This document shows, one piece after another, positions 41,825 to 51,062 of a stretch of DNA of 64,000 bases. The first letter of the stretch is position 1; the number at the start of each line of letters is the position of its first letter. Location: assembly GCA_021648845.1 (NCBI GenBank), contig JAKJHY010000011.1:1-64000 (forward strand). The letters are read 5' to 3'. The notes beneath the pieces were generated by a model that ran no database searches, had not been told where the DNA came from, and saw only the letters and a list, made by a program, of their open reading frames with translations. Both the position numbers and the translations under genes were made by a program. The DNA comes from Mycobacterium sp. MBM. GTDB taxonomy: Bacteria > Actinomycetota > Actinomycetes > Mycobacteriales > Mycobacteriaceae.

Positions 41825-43018
41825 TCAGAGATAGGTGGGCAATGACGGATCGGCGGCGGTGCGACTGACCGGCAACCGGCCCGCCGCCGAGGCGACGGCG
41901 GTGACGGCCCGGCCGAGCGGACCCGAGGCCGCACCCCACACGGTGTGCATCACCCGGATGCCTGTCCGGGTGCGCGGATTGGCCAACCGCAGAAGTCGCG
42001 GTCGTACCAGTGGTGCGGTATCGACGAAGGGTTTCATCCGCTGCTGGTACCGGGGCAGCGCCGACCCGACGTCGCCGCCCGTGCCGAGCTCGCCGGCCAG
42101 GATGTACGCCCCGATGAGGGCCAGGCTGGTGCCCGCCCCGCCGAAGGTCGCATTGCAGTGCGCCGCATCGCCGAGCAGGGTGATGCGGCCCTTGCTCCAG
42201 TGCGGCGTGCTCATCTGGCCGACCGACGAGAAGTACATCGGCGCACCGGCTTCGAGTTCGTCGAGGATGCGTGCGGCGGTGCCGCCCAGGTCCGCGAACG
42301 TGCGCCGCAGGATGGTCACCACGGCGCGGCGGTCCAGCTCGTCCAACCCCCGCACATCGGATACGAAGGTCAGCATGGCACGGGTGGTGCCGAGATTGTC
42401 CGGACGCAGATGCACCGACCGCGATTCGGTGGCGTGCTGCCAGCTCCACCAGTTGTCGTCATCGTCGCGCCGCGTGATGGTCGCATAGCTGAGGTACATG
42501 CCGAGCGCGTGGACCTCGGCCGGGGAGACGAAACGCCGCGACCGTGAATGCAGGCCCTCGGCGATCACGAGCAGGTCCGCCTCCAGGGTGCCGCCGTCGT
42601 CCAGTGCGATGCGCACGTGCTCGTCGAGGTCTTTGACATCGGTGATCTGGGTGCCGAATCGGAACTCGGTGGCACCGCAACGCTCGATCAGGATGCGGGA
42701 CAACTCGCCGCGCAGGATCTCCAGTTCCGCGGTGGGCCCGTCGGTTCCCGGCGAGACCGGGAACGCGGCGGCCGTCGACCCGTCGGCGCGCAGCAGGCGC
42801 ATACCCACCTCGGTGGTGTTGGCGGCGCGCACGTCGGCGTCGATACCCATCCGACGGACCACCTCGCGGGCCGCGCCGCGGATATCGACGTTCTGTCCCT
42901 CGTCGCGGCGGTCCGGATAGCGCTCGATGACGGTGGTGCGCCAGCCTCGGGCGGCGAGTTGCTGTGCCAGAGCAGGCCCGCCGATGCCGGCGCCGGAGAT
43001 GACAGCGTGTGGAGCCAC
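41825..43018 (-). CDS. FAD-dependent aromatic-ring-type monooxygenase
   Basis: 397 residues from the GTG at 43018. Class A flavoprotein monooxygenase: AVISGAGIGGPALAQQL for the FAD phosphate, DLLVIAEGLHSRSRR (the DG motif with an Asp-like E-G), and ITLLGDAAHCNATFGGAGTSLALIGAY with the GD-aaH FAD signature. The N-terminal RRDEGQNVDIRGAAREVVRRMG region resembles TetX-like or FAD-binding monooxygenases of unknown natural substrate. Divergent from the VOC gene (55-bp gap). Confidence 0.85.
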   Translation of the reverse strand: MAPHAVISGAGIGGPALAQQLAARGWRTTVIERYPDRRDEGQNVDIRGAAREVVRRMGIDADVRAANTTEVGMRLLRADGSTAAAFPVSPGTDGPTAELEILRGELSRILIERCGATEFRFGTQITDVKDLDEHVRIALDDGGTLEADLLVIAEGLHSRSRRFVSPAEVHALGMYLSYATITRRDDDDNWWSWQHATESRSVHLRPDNLGTTRAMLTFVSDVRGLDELDRRAVVTILRRTFADLGGTAARILDELEAGAPMYFSSVGQMSTPHWSKGRITLLGDAAHCNATFGGAGTSLALIGAYILAGELGTGGDVGSALPRYQQRMKPFVDTAPLVRPRLLRLANPRTRTGIRVMHTVWGAASGPLGRAVTAVASAAGRLPVSRTAADPSLPTYL

Positions 43019-43073
43019 GATTCCACGGTAGCCGTTGAACCGCGCGGACCATTTCCGTCGTAGTGTCGCGGTC

Positions 43074-43700
43074 ATGACCGTCACCGTCGACGAGCTCCTG
43101 GTCGCCGACCCGCCGCAGGCATGGTCCGCGGCCGGGTTCACCGTCACCGACGGCGTCTGCCGGGTGGGTGATGTCGGCATCCGACTGGTCGGGCGCCAGC
43201 GCGGTACCGGGATCCTCGGGTGGTCGCTGCACGGCCTCGACGCCGATGATGTCGACGGTATCCCGACCACCGGTGGGGCCGGCCCGCCGACGGCCGCGAC
43301 GGCCCATGCCAACGGTGTCACCGGGATCGACCACATCGTGCTGATGTCCCCGGATCTGGACCGCACGGTCGCCGTGCTGGGCGAGTGCGGGATATGGCCG
43401 CGCCGGGAGCGGCTCGGCGAACTCGGTGGCCGGCCGATCCGGCAGATCTTCTTCCGCTTCGGCCCGGTGATCATCGAGGCTGTCGGGACGCCGGATCCGG
43501 CCGGCGACGGCCCCTCGACGCTGTGGGGGATCACCTACACCGTCGTCGATATCGACCAGACCGCGGCCTACTTCGAGGGGCACACCACCCGGGTCAAGGA
43601 TGCGGTGCAACCCGGCCGTCGGATCACCACGCTGCACCATCAGACGTTCGGCATGTCGGTGCGCACGGCGATGCTGTCGGCACCTATCCTCAGCCCATGA
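43074..43700 (+). CDS. Glyoxalase/VOC-superfamily protein
   Basis: 208 residues from the ATG at 43074. The central region [23 protein letters not shown] is a beta-alpha-beta VOC module, and [18 protein letters not shown] plus [22 protein letters not shown] form the second half. Candidate metal ligands are the His in GIDHIVL and the Glu in IIEAVG. No substrate can be named. The stop overlaps the rnhA start in ATGA, so they are co-translated, an arrangement with no clear functional link. Confidence 0.8.
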   Translation: MTVTVDELLVADPPQAWSAAGFTVTDGVCRVGDVGIRLVGRQRGTGILGWSLHGLDADDVDGIPTTGGAGPPTAATAHANGVTGIDHIVLMSPDLDRTVAVLGECGIWPRRERLGELGGRPIRQIFFRFGPVIIEAVGTPDPAGDGPSTLWGITYTVVDIDQTAAYFEGHTTRVKDAVQPGRRITTLHHQTFGMSVRTAMLSAPILSP

Positions 43701-44149
43701 GCGACGACCCGGTGGTCATCCACACCGACGGCGGCTGCCGACCCAACCCGGGCCCCGGCGGGTGGGGCGCGGTGCTGCGCCAGCGCCAGCACGTCCGCCA
43801 GATGTGCGGCGGGGAGCCCGGCGAGACCAGCAACAACCGGATGGAGCTCACCGCGCCGATCATGGCGCTGGAGGCACTGACCCGACCGGTGTCGGTGCAC
43901 CTGTACACCGACAGCACCTACGTCCGTAACGGCATCACCAAATGGGTGCTGGGTTGGGAACGCAACGGCTGGCTGACGGCCGCCAAGCTACCGGTGAAGA
44001 ATGTCGATCTGTGGCAGCGGCTGCAGGCCGCGTGCGCGCGGCATCGGGTCGAATGGTTCTGGGTGAAGGGACATTCCGGCATCGCCGACAATGAGCTGGC
44101 CGATGTGCTCGCCACCCGTGGGCTGGCCGAAGCCATCGCCAGGGCGTGA
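43697..44149 (+). CDS. rnhA: Ribonuclease HI
   Basis: 150 residues, the usual length of single-domain RNase HI. It cuts RNA in RNA/DNA hybrids. All acidic active-site positions are present: D in [19 protein letters not shown] in [11 protein letters not shown] in YTDSTYV and D in DNELADVLA, with the His of VKGHSGIAD. It starts in the stop of the VOC gene. M. smegmatis has, as I recall, a similar stand-alone RnhA between pgi and ligD, whereas M. tuberculosis has the RNase HI domain fused in Rv2228c. Confidence 0.96.
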   Translation: MSDDPVVIHTDGGCRPNPGPGGWGAVLRQRQHVRQMCGGEPGETSNNRMELTAPIMALEALTRPVSVHLYTDSTYVRNGITKWVLGWERNGWLTAAKLPVKNVDLWQRLQAACARHRVEWFWVKGHSGIADNELADVLATRGLAEAIARA

Positions 44150-44282
44150 GCCACCGCACCCGTGTGAGCGTGTCGGCGAGCCGCGTATGACAGCGCCGCC
44201 AGCTCTTTCGCGGGTGTGATATCCATCGCCTCCGAACCGACTGGCTTTGCGGACCGTCAGCACCGCTGTCACGCTGGAAGCA

Positions 44283-44873
44283 ATGTGTGCACGGTTGACC
44301 GAACGGCTGCGGTGGTACCTGCGTGCGCTCGGCCGGCACCCGTTGATCCGCACCGCGGATCGGCTGGAAGCGCTCGCCGTACTGGGCGTCCTGCTCGCCG
44401 CCGTGTTCGCGGTGCCCGCCGCGGTGTCCGCGGGCATGCAGGTGCACGATGCGAGTGTGCGCACGGCCGAACATCAGGCCCAGACCCGGCACGCGGTGAC
44501 GGCCACGGTCACGGCCGGTGTGGGGGCGCCCACCGATATGGAGACCCCGGCCTACGTGCGGGTGCAGTGGCGCGAGGGAACTCAGATGCGTACCGAGTCG
44601 GTGGTCGGTACCGCCACGATCCAGCCCGGTGATCAGCTGACGGTGTGGCTGGACGAGCGCGGGAAGGTGGTGACCGCCCCGCTGCGCGCCGAGGACGCCG
44701 CGTTGACCGCCATCGCAGCCGCGGTGGCCTTCTGGATCAGCATCGTGACGTGTTGCGCGCTGGTGGCATACCTCGTCGGTCGGGGGCTGGACCGGGCGCG
44801 GGACCGGGCCTGGGAACGGGAACTACTTCTGTTGGCACACAATGACGACGGCTGGGCCAACCGGCGCGGTTAA
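44283..44873 (+). CDS. Rv1733c-like two-helix membrane protein
   Basis: 196 residues from the ATG at 44283; a TTG at 44247 would add 12. The N-terminus RLRWYLRALGRHPLIRTADRLEALAV leads into a hydrophobic helix (about 30-52). An external domain of about 85 residues (with YVRVQWREGTQMRTESV) follows, then a second helix (about 142-165) and a basic tail. This is the pattern of the mycobacterial Rv1733c family, whose founder is a DosR-regulated latency antigen. I see no DosR box here. Function unknown. Confidence 0.72.
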   Translation: MCARLTERLRWYLRALGRHPLIRTADRLEALAVLGVLLAAVFAVPAAVSAGMQVHDASVRTAEHQAQTRHAVTATVTAGVGAPTDMETPAYVRVQWREGTQMRTESVVGTATIQPGDQLTVWLDERGKVVTAPLRAEDAALTAIAAAVAFWISIVTCCALVAYLVGRGLDRARDRAWERELLLLAHNDDGWANRRG

Positions 44874-44888
44874 CCGCGGCGCCGGTGG

Positions 44889-45965
44889 TCAGCTGGCATG
44901 CCGGTATCTGTTGCCGCCGGCCCGCTTCGCGGAATACATCGCCTCATCGGCGGCCACCACCAGGCGCTCGATCCGCGCGCGCTGAGTTGTCTCGTCGGTG
45001 CCGAGGGTGTGGATCTGTGCCGAGGACGTCCCGACGCTCGCCGTGACGGGCACCGTGAGGTCTGCGATGGCCTTGCAGATGCGCCGTGACAGCAGCGTCG
45101 GATCCGCCGTTGCGCAGGCGGCGGCGACGACGAACTCTTCACCACCGATCCGGCCGATCACCGCCGTGGTGTCGAAGACGGCGTGGCCCAACGCGCGTCC
45201 GACCGCCACCAGGGCATCATCACCGGCCTGATGCCCGTACGTGTCGTTGATGTGCTTGAAATCGTCGAGGTCCACCACGGCCACGACCAGGTGGGGGTGC
45301 TCGGTGGTGGTCAGCATCCTGGTGATGTGCTGCTGCATGGCGCGGCGGTTCAGCAGGCCGGTGAGCGGATCCCGTTCCGCCTGTTCGAGATCCATGCCGA
45401 GCGCGCGGACCAGCACGTGGATGGCGATCGGCATGACGATATTGACCTGCAGTACCAGGAAGATGTCGACCAGTGCGAGCGCGAGGTGCCCGGAGTCGAC
45501 GACGCGGACCGCGACGATCAGGGCGACGGTGGTCGCCAGGACGAAGTTGTACAGCACCAGCGCGGCCCCGTGGAAGAAGGCGATATAGGCCGCCGCGGTC
45601 GCGAACGCGATACAGCCGGTGAGCCCGCCCTGCGGATTGGGGTAGGACAGGCACGACAGTGCGACCGAGGTGTTGGACACCAGTGCGAAGGCCAGTGACT
45701 CACCGCGGGTCGGCCATTTGATCGCCCACAGCGCCGCGCCCGCCACGCCGCCGCAGAACGCGATCCACATCATCGCGGTGGGGATGGTGTCGCGGGGTGC
45801 GTCGACACTTTTGAGCAAGGCCAGCAGGCACAGGGCAAGGGAGCCGGCCACCAGGGTCATGATCACCCGCACCGCACCGGTCATATGCCGGGCGACGAGG
45901 TAATCGGTGATCCACCCGTAGTGGTTGTCGCGTGACAACCACCTACCCGGTCCCGCCCCAGTCAT
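44889..45965 (-). CDS. Membrane-bound diguanylate cyclase (GGDEF)
   Basis: 358 residues. Six hydrophobic helices fill residues 28-190 (VRVIMTLVAGSLALCLLALL, then further segments), forming a membrane sensor. The GGDEF domain (about 195-355) starts AERDPLTGLLNRRAMQQH, has VVDLDDFKHINDTYGHQAGD for substrate binding, and the active-site loop RIGGEEF. The RxxD inhibitory site five residues before the loop is absent (TTAVIGRIGGEEF), so product inhibition by that route is unlikely. It should make c-di-GMP at the membrane. It converges with the Rv1733c-like gene. Confidence 0.93.
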   Translation of the reverse strand: MTGAGPGRWLSRDNHYGWITDYLVARHMTGAVRVIMTLVAGSLALCLLALLKSVDAPRDTIPTAMMWIAFCGGVAGAALWAIKWPTRGESLAFALVSNTSVALSCLSYPNPQGGLTGCIAFATAAAYIAFFHGAALVLYNFVLATTVALIVAVRVVDSGHLALALVDIFLVLQVNIVMPIAIHVLVRALGMDLEQAERDPLTGLLNRRAMQQHITRMLTTTEHPHLVVAVVDLDDFKHINDTYGHQAGDDALVAVGRALGHAVFDTTAVIGRIGGEEFVVAAACATADPTLLSRRICKAIADLTVPVTASVGTSSAQIHTLGTDETTQRARIERLVVAADEAMYSAKRAGGNRYRHAS

Positions 45966-46133
45966 CGTCGTGGCCTCTGCTCGTGGTGCTGATCAGCAAA
46001 TCAGTGACGAGCGTACAGCGGCACCGGGACAAGCATTGCTGAAGTGCAATGATCACATGTGCGGCCGATGCCTGGCTGCCCGCCGTCAGCAATGGCTCCC
46101 ACGGCACCGCCGCGGGCGGGATACCGTGGTCGG

Positions 46134-47534
46134 GTGACGGCGTCGGGATTGCGCGTCGCCCGCGCCGCGGCGACCACACTGCTCACCGCCACGCTGGCGG
46201 TGTCCTGCGCCGCGCCCCCGCCGCAGCCCGCACCGGCTAGCACGCCGCAGACGGCGTCGCCCACCCCGGGCACGACGACTCCCGCGGTGCTCTCCGAGCG
46301 GTTCGCGCCGGTGGCCCGGCTGGTCGACGATGCCATCGCCCGGCACCGTCTACCGGGGGCGGTGGTGCAGATCGGACACGCCGGAAACGTGGTGTTCCGC
46401 CGGGCCTTCGGCGTGCGCAAGCTCGCCGGAGAGCCGGGGCTGGACGGGATGCCCGCCCCGGCGGAGCCGATGACCGTGGACACCATGTTCGACCTGGCGT
46501 CGCTGACGAAGAGCCTGGCCACCGCGACGGCCGTCATGGCGCTCTACGAGCAGGGCCGAGTTCGGCTGGACGAGCCGGCACAGACCTACCTGCCGGATTT
46601 CAATCCACACGACGATCCACGGCGCGCGCGGGTCACGTTGCGCATGCTGCTCACGCACACCTCCGGGATCGCGGGCGACCTGAGCCTGGACGGCCCGTGG
46701 GGGCTTGACCGGGCCGACAAGGCCGAGGGGATCCGCCGGGCCCTGGCTGCTCAGGTGGTCTTCGAGCCCGGGCAACTGTTCCACTACTCCGATATCGGCT
46801 ACATCCTCGTCGGCGCCGTCGTCGAGAGGCTCACCGGCCGACCGATCGACACGTATGTGCAGAGCACCGTCTTCGCACCCTTGGGGATGACTGACACCCA
46901 CTATCTTCCGGTGGCCAAAGCGTGTGGGCCGCATGTAGTTCGGGGCAATGCGCTCGCAGTCGACGCCGACGCGCCCCCGGCGAGCGACTGCCCGCCAGGG
47001 TCATGGAGCACCGATGTGCTCGCGCGCGTCGCGCCCACCGCGCACGACGGGGACACCCCGGGCCTCAACCCCGACCACGGCCACCTGCTGCGCGGTACCG
47101 TGCACGATCCGACAGCGCGCCGGATGGGCGGGGCCACCGGTGCCGCCGGGGTGTTCTCCACCGCGCGGGATGTCGGGGTGTTCGCGCAAGCCCTGCTCGA
47201 CCGGCTTGCCGGGCGCCCGAGCAGCTTTCCCCTGTCGCAATCGACGCTGCAGCTGATGACCAGTCCGCAGCAGCCCACGCCGGTGCCGGATCTGCGCGGT
47301 CTCGGCTGGGATATCGACACCGCCCACTCCGCGCCGCGCGGCGCGATCTTTCCGGTCGGCAGCTTCGGGCACACCGGCTTCACCGGGACGACCCTGTGGA
47401 TAGATCCACAGTCGGATACCTATGTGGCCGTGCTGGCCAACGTGATCCACCAGCCCGGTGGCCCGCCGATCGTGGGGCTCAGCGGTGACGTGGCCACCGC
47501 CGCGGCTCGGGCCCTGCACCTGTACGGCAGCTAG
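46134..47534 (+). CDS. Serine beta-lactamase-fold hydrolase, exported lipoprotein
   Basis: 466 residues from the GTG at 46134. An N-terminal signal RVARAAATTLLTATLAVSC-A suggests a lipid-anchored Cys, followed by a Pro/Thr/Ala linker to about residue 55. The class C/esterase fold has S-x2-K in DLASLTKSLAT, Y-S-D in FHYSDIGYILVG at the Y-x-N position, and HTG in FGHTGFTGTTL. YSD rather than YAN is common in esterase- and D-aminopeptidase-like members, so penicillin hydrolysis is not assured. It diverges from the diguanylate cyclase across a 168-nt gap. Confidence 0.85.
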   Translation: MTASGLRVARAAATTLLTATLAVSCAAPPPQPAPASTPQTASPTPGTTTPAVLSERFAPVARLVDDAIARHRLPGAVVQIGHAGNVVFRRAFGVRKLAGEPGLDGMPAPAEPMTVDTMFDLASLTKSLATATAVMALYEQGRVRLDEPAQTYLPDFNPHDDPRRARVTLRMLLTHTSGIAGDLSLDGPWGLDRADKAEGIRRALAAQVVFEPGQLFHYSDIGYILVGAVVERLTGRPIDTYVQSTVFAPLGMTDTHYLPVAKACGPHVVRGNALAVDADAPPASDCPPGSWSTDVLARVAPTAHDGDTPGLNPDHGHLLRGTVHDPTARRMGGATGAAGVFSTARDVGVFAQALLDRLAGRPSSFPLSQSTLQLMTSPQQPTPVPDLRGLGWDIDTAHSAPRGAIFPVGSFGHTGFTGTTLWIDPQSDTYVAVLANVIHQPGGPPIVGLSGDVATAAARALHLYGS

Positions 47535-47553
47535 GACGCCCGGCCGCCCGATC

Positions 47554-48543
47554 TCACCGGGCGATGCCGTCGCCCACCAGCGCGGACACCGTGTCCTCGC
47601 GGTGCAGCAGAGATTGCGCGCCGGTCTTGAACTGGGCGAGTTTGTCTATCACCGTCTGCCCGACGGGCGTGTGGCCCCATATGCTGATGCCGCGGTGGGT
47701 CGTTGTCTCCCAGGTGGTTTCGTCGACCACGATGGGATTCCAGCCGACTTCCCATTCGAATCCGGATGGTGTGATCGCGTAATAGGACAGTTCGCGGTCA
47801 TTGGTGTGCTGCCCGATGCCCAGCGCCATGTCGAAGCCCAGCGCCGTGACGCGTTGATAGGAGTCGACCATGCCGTCAAGGTCTGCGGCCTGGATATTGA
47901 GGTGCTGCACCCGGGTGCGGATCGGGTTCACCGGTAGGCCGCGGACCGCGGCGATCGCCACCGAGTGATGGCGCTCGTTGACGCGCAGGAAGCGGATCTT
48001 GAACTTGAGTCCGCTGATGGTCTCGTCGATGTAGTCCGACAACCGGGCGTCGAAAACGGTGCCGAAATAGCCGTGCATCTGCCCGGGTTTGGTGGACGTG
48101 ATGGCCACATGCCCGAGTCCCGAAGCGCCGGTGACGAATCCGCCGTACCGAAGGTTCGGTGCGGCGGTGACGGTGGGGCGGGTGAAGATCTCCTGCAAAA
48201 GCCCCTTCGGCCCGGGGAAACGCACCAGGCGCTGCACCCCGCGCAGGGCGGCCTCCTCGGACGTGCCTTCGGCGACGGGTACACCGGCGCGCGCGACGCG
48301 CCGGATCACCTCGTCGAAGGCGTCGTGATCATCGAGCTGCCAGCCGACGGTGGTGACGTCTTCTGCCGGCCCGCGTTGCACCAGAAAGCGGCAGGCGTGT
48401 TCGTCGAGCCGGAAACGCATGTGCTCGGTACCGAGCTCCTCGCACTGCATGCCGATGGCGTCTTCGCCGAAGCGTCGCCAGTCGGAGAACCGCTCGGTCT
48501 CGATGACGAGGTAACCCAGGTGTGCCTTGCCGAAGATGTTCAT
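47554..48543 (-). CDS. Type I extradiol ring-cleavage dioxygenase (2,3-dihydroxyphenylpropionate type)
   Basis: 329 residues from the ATG at 48543. Two-domain VOC extradiol dioxygenase, BphC/HsaC-like, using Fe(II) to open catecholic rings at the meta position. Fe ligands: His in LGHVAITSTKP (about 145), His in TRVQHLNIQAADLDGM (about 210) and Glu in GFEWEVGW (about 264). The first domain starts FGKAHLGYLVIETE. It overlaps the hydrolase by 4 bp in the mhpA-hydrolase-dioxygenase operon. E. coli MhpB is an unrelated type III enzyme, so this pathway follows the Rhodococcus ohp style. Confidence 0.88.
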   Translation of the reverse strand: MNIFGKAHLGYLVIETERFSDWRRFGEDAIGMQCEELGTEHMRFRLDEHACRFLVQRGPAEDVTTVGWQLDDHDAFDEVIRRVARAGVPVAEGTSEEAALRGVQRLVRFPGPKGLLQEIFTRPTVTAAPNLRYGGFVTGASGLGHVAITSTKPGQMHGYFGTVFDARLSDYIDETISGLKFKIRFLRVNERHHSVAIAAVRGLPVNPIRTRVQHLNIQAADLDGMVDSYQRVTALGFDMALGIGQHTNDRELSYYAITPSGFEWEVGWNPIVVDETTWETTTHRGISIWGHTPVGQTVIDKLAQFKTGAQSLLHREDTVSALVGDGIAR

Positions 48544-49394
48544 GCGCCGAGGAATCCGCGGGTGACATGGTTGAAGAAGTCGGCGCGTTCCCATTGCACC
48601 CAGTGCCCGGCGTTGGCGGCCAGCAAGAGGTCAGCGTTGGGCATGGCGTCGGCCAGCATCTGACCGCCGCTGGGGCGGTTGACCTTGTCGGCCTGACCCC
48701 AGATGACCAGCGTCGGCGTGGGCAGATGGGCGAGCCTGCTGTCGCGGGTGAAATCCATTCGCCACAGCGTGCGCAGGGCCAATGGTCCGGACGGACGCCG
48801 CAGCGGTGGGTTCGCGACGACCTCGGGGTCGATGCTGGACCGGTACCGGGCGTCGATGAGCGCGGCGGGCACGGAATCACCGTCGTAGACCAGGTATTGG
48901 CGAATGAACCTGTCCATCTTGTCCAGCGAGGGACCGTCCCCACCGTAGTAGGCGAACAGATTCTGCAGCCCCGCGGTGGGTAACGCCCGCGTGGTGCCGA
49001 TACCGCCGGGCCCCATCAGCACCATCTTGTCCACCCGGTCGGGGGTGTCCAGGGCCAGCCTCAGCGCGCAGGCGCCGCCGTAGGAGTTGCCGACCAGGTG
49101 GGCGGTGTCGATGCCGAGGTGGTTCAACAACCCGCGGATGCCGTTGGCCAGGTAGCCGAACGGATCGGCCCCGTCGACACCTTTGGTGGAGCGCCCGTAA
49201 CCGGGCAGATCGGGCACGATAACCCGGAACTGCTCGGCGAGCGCATCGATGTTGCGGGAGTAGTTCGACACGCCGGAGGCTCCCGGCCCGCCACCGTGCA
49301 GCAAGACGACCGCGGGGCCGCTGCCCGTTTCGGCGTAGAAGATCTGTTTGCCGCCGACGGTGACGGTGCGCTCGGTCAGGGTGGTGGTGTTCAT
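48540..49394 (-). CDS. mhpC: Meta-cleavage product hydrolase (MhpC/OhpC/HsaD-like)
   Basis: 284 residues of the alpha/beta-hydrolase C-C bond hydrolase family, which splits the meta-cleavage product into 2-hydroxypentadienoate and an acid (succinate in the phenylpropionate pathway). Features: LLHGGGPGASGVSNYSRN oxyanion region, nucleophile Ser in VGNSYGGACALRLAL (about 112), Asp in VIWGQADKVN and His in ANAGHWVQWERADFFN. Operon with 4-bp overlaps at both ends. Confidence 0.9.
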   Translation of the reverse strand: MNTTTLTERTVTVGGKQIFYAETGSGPAVVLLHGGGPGASGVSNYSRNIDALAEQFRVIVPDLPGYGRSTKGVDGADPFGYLANGIRGLLNHLGIDTAHLVGNSYGGACALRLALDTPDRVDKMVLMGPGGIGTTRALPTAGLQNLFAYYGGDGPSLDKMDRFIRQYLVYDGDSVPAALIDARYRSSIDPEVVANPPLRRPSGPLALRTLWRMDFTRDSRLAHLPTPTLVIWGQADKVNRPSGGQMLADAMPNADLLLAANAGHWVQWERADFFNHVTRGFLGA

Positions 49395-50974
49395 GCGGGG
49401 ACTCCGGTGCGGGTGGCGGGTGCGGGGGTGTCCAGCCCCGCGGGAGGCGCGGGCAGTGGTTGGCCGGAAGTTGCTGCGGCGTAGACGAAACCGTCGGGGC
49501 GAAGGATCAGGGCGTCGGCTTTCTTCGCGGCCATCCAGCCGATCAGGGTGGCACCGCTGTCGCGTATGTCATCGCCGCTCACCGCCTCGTGCGGGCCGGC
49601 CAGCCGAATCGAGGCGGCCCCGAGATCGGTCCACGCTTGGGCGCCGGCCGGCACCGATCCGGTGTGCAGCACGGCCCACCGACCGGCGAGGATATCGTCG
49701 AGACGGGCGGTGTCGCCCTTGCCGTCGATCACCCACGGTTGGGGTATCTGCCAGCCCACCGCGCCATGGCGCTGGTCGGCGAGAAAACCATCGGCGTAGC
49801 GTGCGGCGGGGATCCACCACAGCTTCTGCCCGCGCACCATGGCGCCGGGCACTTTCGACACCGCCCGCATCACCCGATTGCGCAGGGCGACCACGGCAGG
49901 GTGTCGTTCGGTGATGACCCTGCCGACCAGCACTGCACGTCGGGTGACCTCGGTGACATGCGGTTTGCGTTCGGTCTCATAGGAATCCAGTAGGTAGTCG
50001 GGCGCTTGCCCGTCCAGCACGGCCGCCAGCTTCCAGCACAGGTTGGCCACGTCGCGTACGCCGGCGGACATGCCTTGGCCGATCCAGGGCGGCATGGCGT
50101 GGGCGGCGTCGCCGGCGAGGAACACCCGCCCGACCCGCCACCGGTCCGCGACGCGGACATGGTGGCGGTAGACCACGGCGCGCAGGATCTTGACCTGCGC
50201 TTCGGTGACGCCGTGTTGGTGCAGTACCTCCCACACCGCCTCGTCGGAGGTCAGCTCGTCATCGCCTTCGGTGCCGCGGGCCGGGAATTCCCAGCGGTGG
50301 TGTCCCAGCGGGGTGGGGCAGTCCACTGTGGGGCGTTCGGGGTTGCAGTGGAAACGCAAGTGGTCGTGACCGTCCCAGTGCTCGAGCACCTCGGTGTCGA
50401 TGACCACCCAGCGTTCGGCATAGGTGCGCCCGGTGTACCCGATGCCGAGCAGTCCCCTGGTCGGCGAGGACCCGCCGTCGGCGGCGATCACATAGGAGGC
50501 ATGGATCCGGCTGATGGCGTCGGCGCGCAGGTCGCCGAGCAGCAACTCGACGTGATCGGCGTGGTTGGCTACCCGTAGGCATTCGCGTTCCAGCAGTACC
50601 TCGACGTTGCCGAAGCGCTGTACGCCCTGGCGCAGCACGCCGTCGACGGCGGGCTGATAGATGAACTGCTGTGGCGGATGCCCACAGTGGCCGGCGGCGA
50701 TGGTGGTCTCGATGAACGGCGTGCCGGTGGCGTCGACGAAGGCCACCGGTCGCCCGGGCAGCATGTCGGCTTGCAGTCGATCGGACAGTCCGACGGACTG
50801 CCAGATCCGCAGTACCTCGTCGTCGGTGGAGATGGCCCGCGCTCGGGCATAGATATCCGGGTCGCGTTCGATGACGACGACGCTCAACCCCAGTCGCCCG
50901 AGGAGATTGGCGGCCGTCGCCCCGGTGGGGCCGTAGCCGATTATCGCTACGTCATAGCTCGGAACGTCGGTCAT
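49391..50974 (-). CDS. mhpA: 3-(3-hydroxyphenyl)propionate hydroxylase MhpA-like FAD monooxygenase
   Basis: 527 residues. Class A FAD monooxygenase that adds a second hydroxyl to a phenolic acid. Motifs: VAIIGYGPTGATAANLLGRLG, YVIAADGGSSPTRGLLGI (DG motif), and VFLAGDAAHAMPPWIGQGMSAGVRDVANLCWKL (FAD ribityl contact), with a thioredoxin-like C-terminal domain after about 400. It heads a three-gene operon, divergent from tetR-mhpDFE with two operator-like repeats between. The exact substrate (2- or 3-hydroxyphenylpropionate, hydroxycinnamate or other) is not decidable. Confidence 0.88.
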   Translation of the reverse strand: MTDVPSYDVAIIGYGPTGATAANLLGRLGLSVVVIERDPDIYARARAISTDDEVLRIWQSVGLSDRLQADMLPGRPVAFVDATGTPFIETTIAAGHCGHPPQQFIYQPAVDGVLRQGVQRFGNVEVLLERECLRVANHADHVELLLGDLRADAISRIHASYVIAADGGSSPTRGLLGIGYTGRTYAERWVVIDTEVLEHWDGHDHLRFHCNPERPTVDCPTPLGHHRWEFPARGTEGDDELTSDEAVWEVLHQHGVTEAQVKILRAVVYRHHVRVADRWRVGRVFLAGDAAHAMPPWIGQGMSAGVRDVANLCWKLAAVLDGQAPDYLLDSYETERKPHVTEVTRRAVLVGRVITERHPAVVALRNRVMRAVSKVPGAMVRGQKLWWIPAARYADGFLADQRHGAVGWQIPQPWVIDGKGDTARLDDILAGRWAVLHTGSVPAGAQAWTDLGAASIRLAGPHEAVSGDDIRDSGATLIGWMAAKKADALILRPDGFVYAAATSGQPLPAPPAGLDTPAPATRTGVPA

Positions 50975-51000
50975 TGTGACCCCTCACACTGGGATTGATT

Positions 51001-51038
51001 CTGTAGTGATCGATACGGTAATGTAGCGATCACTACAG
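51001..51038. promoter_or_regulatory. Twin operators between mhpA and tetR
   Basis: GTAGTGATCGATAC (51003-51016) and GTAGCGATCACTAC (51023-51036) are near-copies in opposite orientation: one mismatch to each other's complement. The outer arms CTGTAGTGATCG and CGATCACTACAG are perfectly complementary. Centres are 20 bp apart. It lies in the 88-bp divergent promoter region and is a likely binding site of the TetR at 51063. Confidence 0.7.
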
Positions 51039-51062
51039 AGTCAAGGGTCGATCGAGGAGTGT

